The notes below the pieces were generated by a model. It was not told where the DNA came from. It did not search any database and was given only the letters and a program-made list of their open reading frames with translations. The position numbers were made by a program, and so were the translations under genes. Shown piece after piece: positions 62,741-64,000 of a stretch of DNA of 64,000 nucleotides (positions are counted from its first letter, which is position 1; each line of letters begins with the position of its first letter). Source of the stretch: Mugil cephalus (Eukaryota; Chordata; Actinopteri; Mugiliformes; Mugilidae); the NCBI RefSeq assembly GCF_022458985.1, contig NC_061781.1, positions 3,084,501 through 3,148,500 on the forward strand, given 5' to 3'.

Positions 62741-62969
62741 ATTACTTAGTAACAGCACATTTGATAACTGATTATATAGTTAATTAATAGTTTATTTTTT
62801 GTAATAACAAGTCCTGGTGCTTATATTACTTGATATTATACATTTAACAAACTCCAATTCACTGTGATAGATTTAAAATACATGAGAAAAACTCTTGAAT
62901 CATAAGAATATAGTGGGTAAAATAAGTATTAAATACACCACAGTTTTTCATAGTAAACATAGTGTTGGT

Positions 62970-63220
62970 ATGGTATTTTTAGGAGTGGAGGTGGGAACAT
63001 CATGGTGTGGGGCTGTTTTTCTGCATATGGTACTGGCAAACTTCATATAATTGAGGGGATGATGAATGGAAAAATGTACCATGCAGACATTCTTGAGAAA
63101 AATCTGCTGCCATCTACCAGAATGATGAAGATGAAACAACGGTGGACATTTCAGCAAGACAATGATCCCAACCACGGAGCAACATTTGTACAGTTCTCTG
63201 TACTTAAAGTGCTGTAATTT
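62970..63220 (+). mobile_element. Tc1-like transposase fragment
   Basis: [20 protein letters not shown], then [18 protein letters not shown] and [24 protein letters not shown] carries the second catalytic Asp context of the DDE domain. It has neither terminal repeats nor the N-terminal helix-turn-helix domain, and the DDE C-terminal part is missing. Confidence 0.8.
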
Positions 63221-63294
63221 ATATTTTTATTTAAAATTTGTATTGTAAATATATGATATATTATTATATATTGATTATATTTTATGTTTTTTAT

Positions 63295-63390
63295 AATTGG
63301 GTTTTCCCCCCACATTTTTATTTTTAATTGGGCTTTCCCCGACATTTTTATTTCTAATTGGGTTTTCCCCCACATTTTTATTTTTGACAA
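63295..63390. repeat. Three-copy tandem repeat of about 33 bp
   Basis: The unit (AATTGGGTTTTCCCCCACAT then TTTTATTTTT) occurs three times in a row with small changes, ending at about 63385, some 235 bp before the itm2b start codon. Confidence 0.8.
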
Positions 63391-63620
63391 TTTAAACCAT
63401 GTTTTCAGCATTTCCGGCAGTTTTACCTTTATTTTGAAAGCGCACCGGAATTCGTGGCCTAGCTTGAGTAGCTTGTTGTGGCAACACAGGCAGCCCAGAC
63501 TTGGCCAGAGGGAGGTGCGACTTCTTGACTTCGGAGCGAATTCTCTCCGTTTTGTTTTGCTTTTACATCTCTTCCATCGCCTTTCTTGCCGATCGGAGTT
63601 TGTCGCCGTTTTCTTTCAGG
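63391..63620 (+). promoter_or_regulatory. itm2b proximal promoter and 5' UTR
   Basis: The upstream sequence becomes more GC-rich than the flanking AT-rich DNA and lacks a TATA-like box close to the start codon, as in many housekeeping promoters. The start ATG at 63621 lies in CAGGATGGTT. The transcription start cannot be fixed by eye. Confidence 0.45.
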
Positions 63621-63704
63621 ATGGTTAAAGTGTCTTTTAACGCGGCTCTGGCCCAGAAGGATGTGAAGAAGGACGCCGAAACTCTTATTCCCGAGGAGGA
63701 CAAA
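63621..63704 (+). CDS. itm2b: Integral membrane protein 2B, first coding exon (partial gene)
   Basis: The exon encodes 28 residues starting MVKVSFNAALAQKDVKKDAE and ends PEEDK before a GTGAGT donor at 63705. ITM2B (BRI2) is a type II membrane protein with a BRICHOS domain that restrains amyloid aggregation in vertebrates. This exon is the cytoplasmic N-terminus. The transmembrane segment and BRICHOS domain would lie beyond the window. Identification rests on the near-perfect MVKV(S/T)FN(A/S)ALAQK start and on synteny with med4 and sucla2. Intron 1 runs to the edge of the window. Confidence 0.92.
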
Positions 63705-64000
63705 GTGAGTAGAAAATGGCCAACTGAGCTGGCGTTAACTCGGCTCTGAGCTCGGCGGAAAAGACGCTCCGTGTTTATATAAATGTATTGTGGCGCTGTT
63801 TAGGTAACCTCTCCAAACCTCTCCACTCTTCCTCTAATACAATTATAATTTCAAGTGTGTTTAAAGTCAGTTATGTGACTGCGAATTCGACTTATGTTAC
63901 TTCCTCATGTGGCGTTCAAGGTTTTATTTGTTCTTTGGTAAACAATACTTAAACAGTTGACTCCTTTGTTACGAAAGAAGCAGTTTTCTTTTCTGTTTTT

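Overview
The window looks like a teleost (probably percomorph) nuclear genome. Genes are split by GT-AG introns, fish-type LINEs, LTR fragments and DNA-transposon debris are dense, and long GATA, GT and AATAT microsatellites occur. Gene order on the right (SUCLA2, MED4, ITM2B) matches vertebrate synteny known from human 13q14. I see no bacterial-type operons, CRISPR arrays, rRNA or tRNA genes.

Layout. 1-8.4 kb is non-genic: LINE fragments, non-autonomous DNA transposons and a possible LTR. 8.4-16.35 kb is a large, highly similar inverted repeat (arms about 2.2 kb, spacer about 3 kb) with a second, nested inverted copy. 16.35-34.1 kb is an immune-type block. It holds a truncated pseudogene (minus) of a CaaX-tailed protein family, an intact 9-exon IFI44-like GTP-binding-protein gene (19147-23618, plus), an intact 7-exon CaaX-protein gene (26913-29613, plus) and an orphan last exon of the same family (33777-34057, minus). 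34.7-41.8 kb is a transposon graveyard: an L1-type ORF2 with insertions, a retropepsin fragment, a LINE ORF1 and others. 44.3-56.7 kb is sucla2 (minus, 11 exons, 466 aa), 58.9-62.0 kb is med4 (minus, 7 exons, 253 aa), and 63.6 kb to the edge is the first exon of itm2b (plus).

The most interesting signal is in the immune block. A promoter-sized segment occurs twice in opposite orientation (about 18432-18890 and 26236-26653). Each copy carries an 18-bp near-palindrome, an IRF/PRDI-like AAGTGAAAGTGGGAG element and TATA-like boxes facing outward in both directions. The first copy lies between the CaaX pseudogene (minus) and the IFI44-like gene (plus). The second drives the intact CaaX gene (plus) and faces an empty side. 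The simplest reading is an ancestral head-to-head pair, [CaaX protein <- interferon-type bidirectional promoter -> IFI44-like GTPase], that was duplicated in inverted orientation and then lost one different gene from each copy. The GTPase starts MGGEQS (myristoylation-like) and its partner ends CCIT (prenylation-like), so both may be lipid-anchored. This is inference from sequence.

The housekeeping genes on the right are independent of this block: sucla2 encodes a mitochondrial TCA-cycle subunit, med4 a Mediator subunit, and itm2b a BRICHOS membrane protein. Exon coordinates were read by hand from splice sites. For the intact multi-exon genes the exon lengths sum to whole codons.
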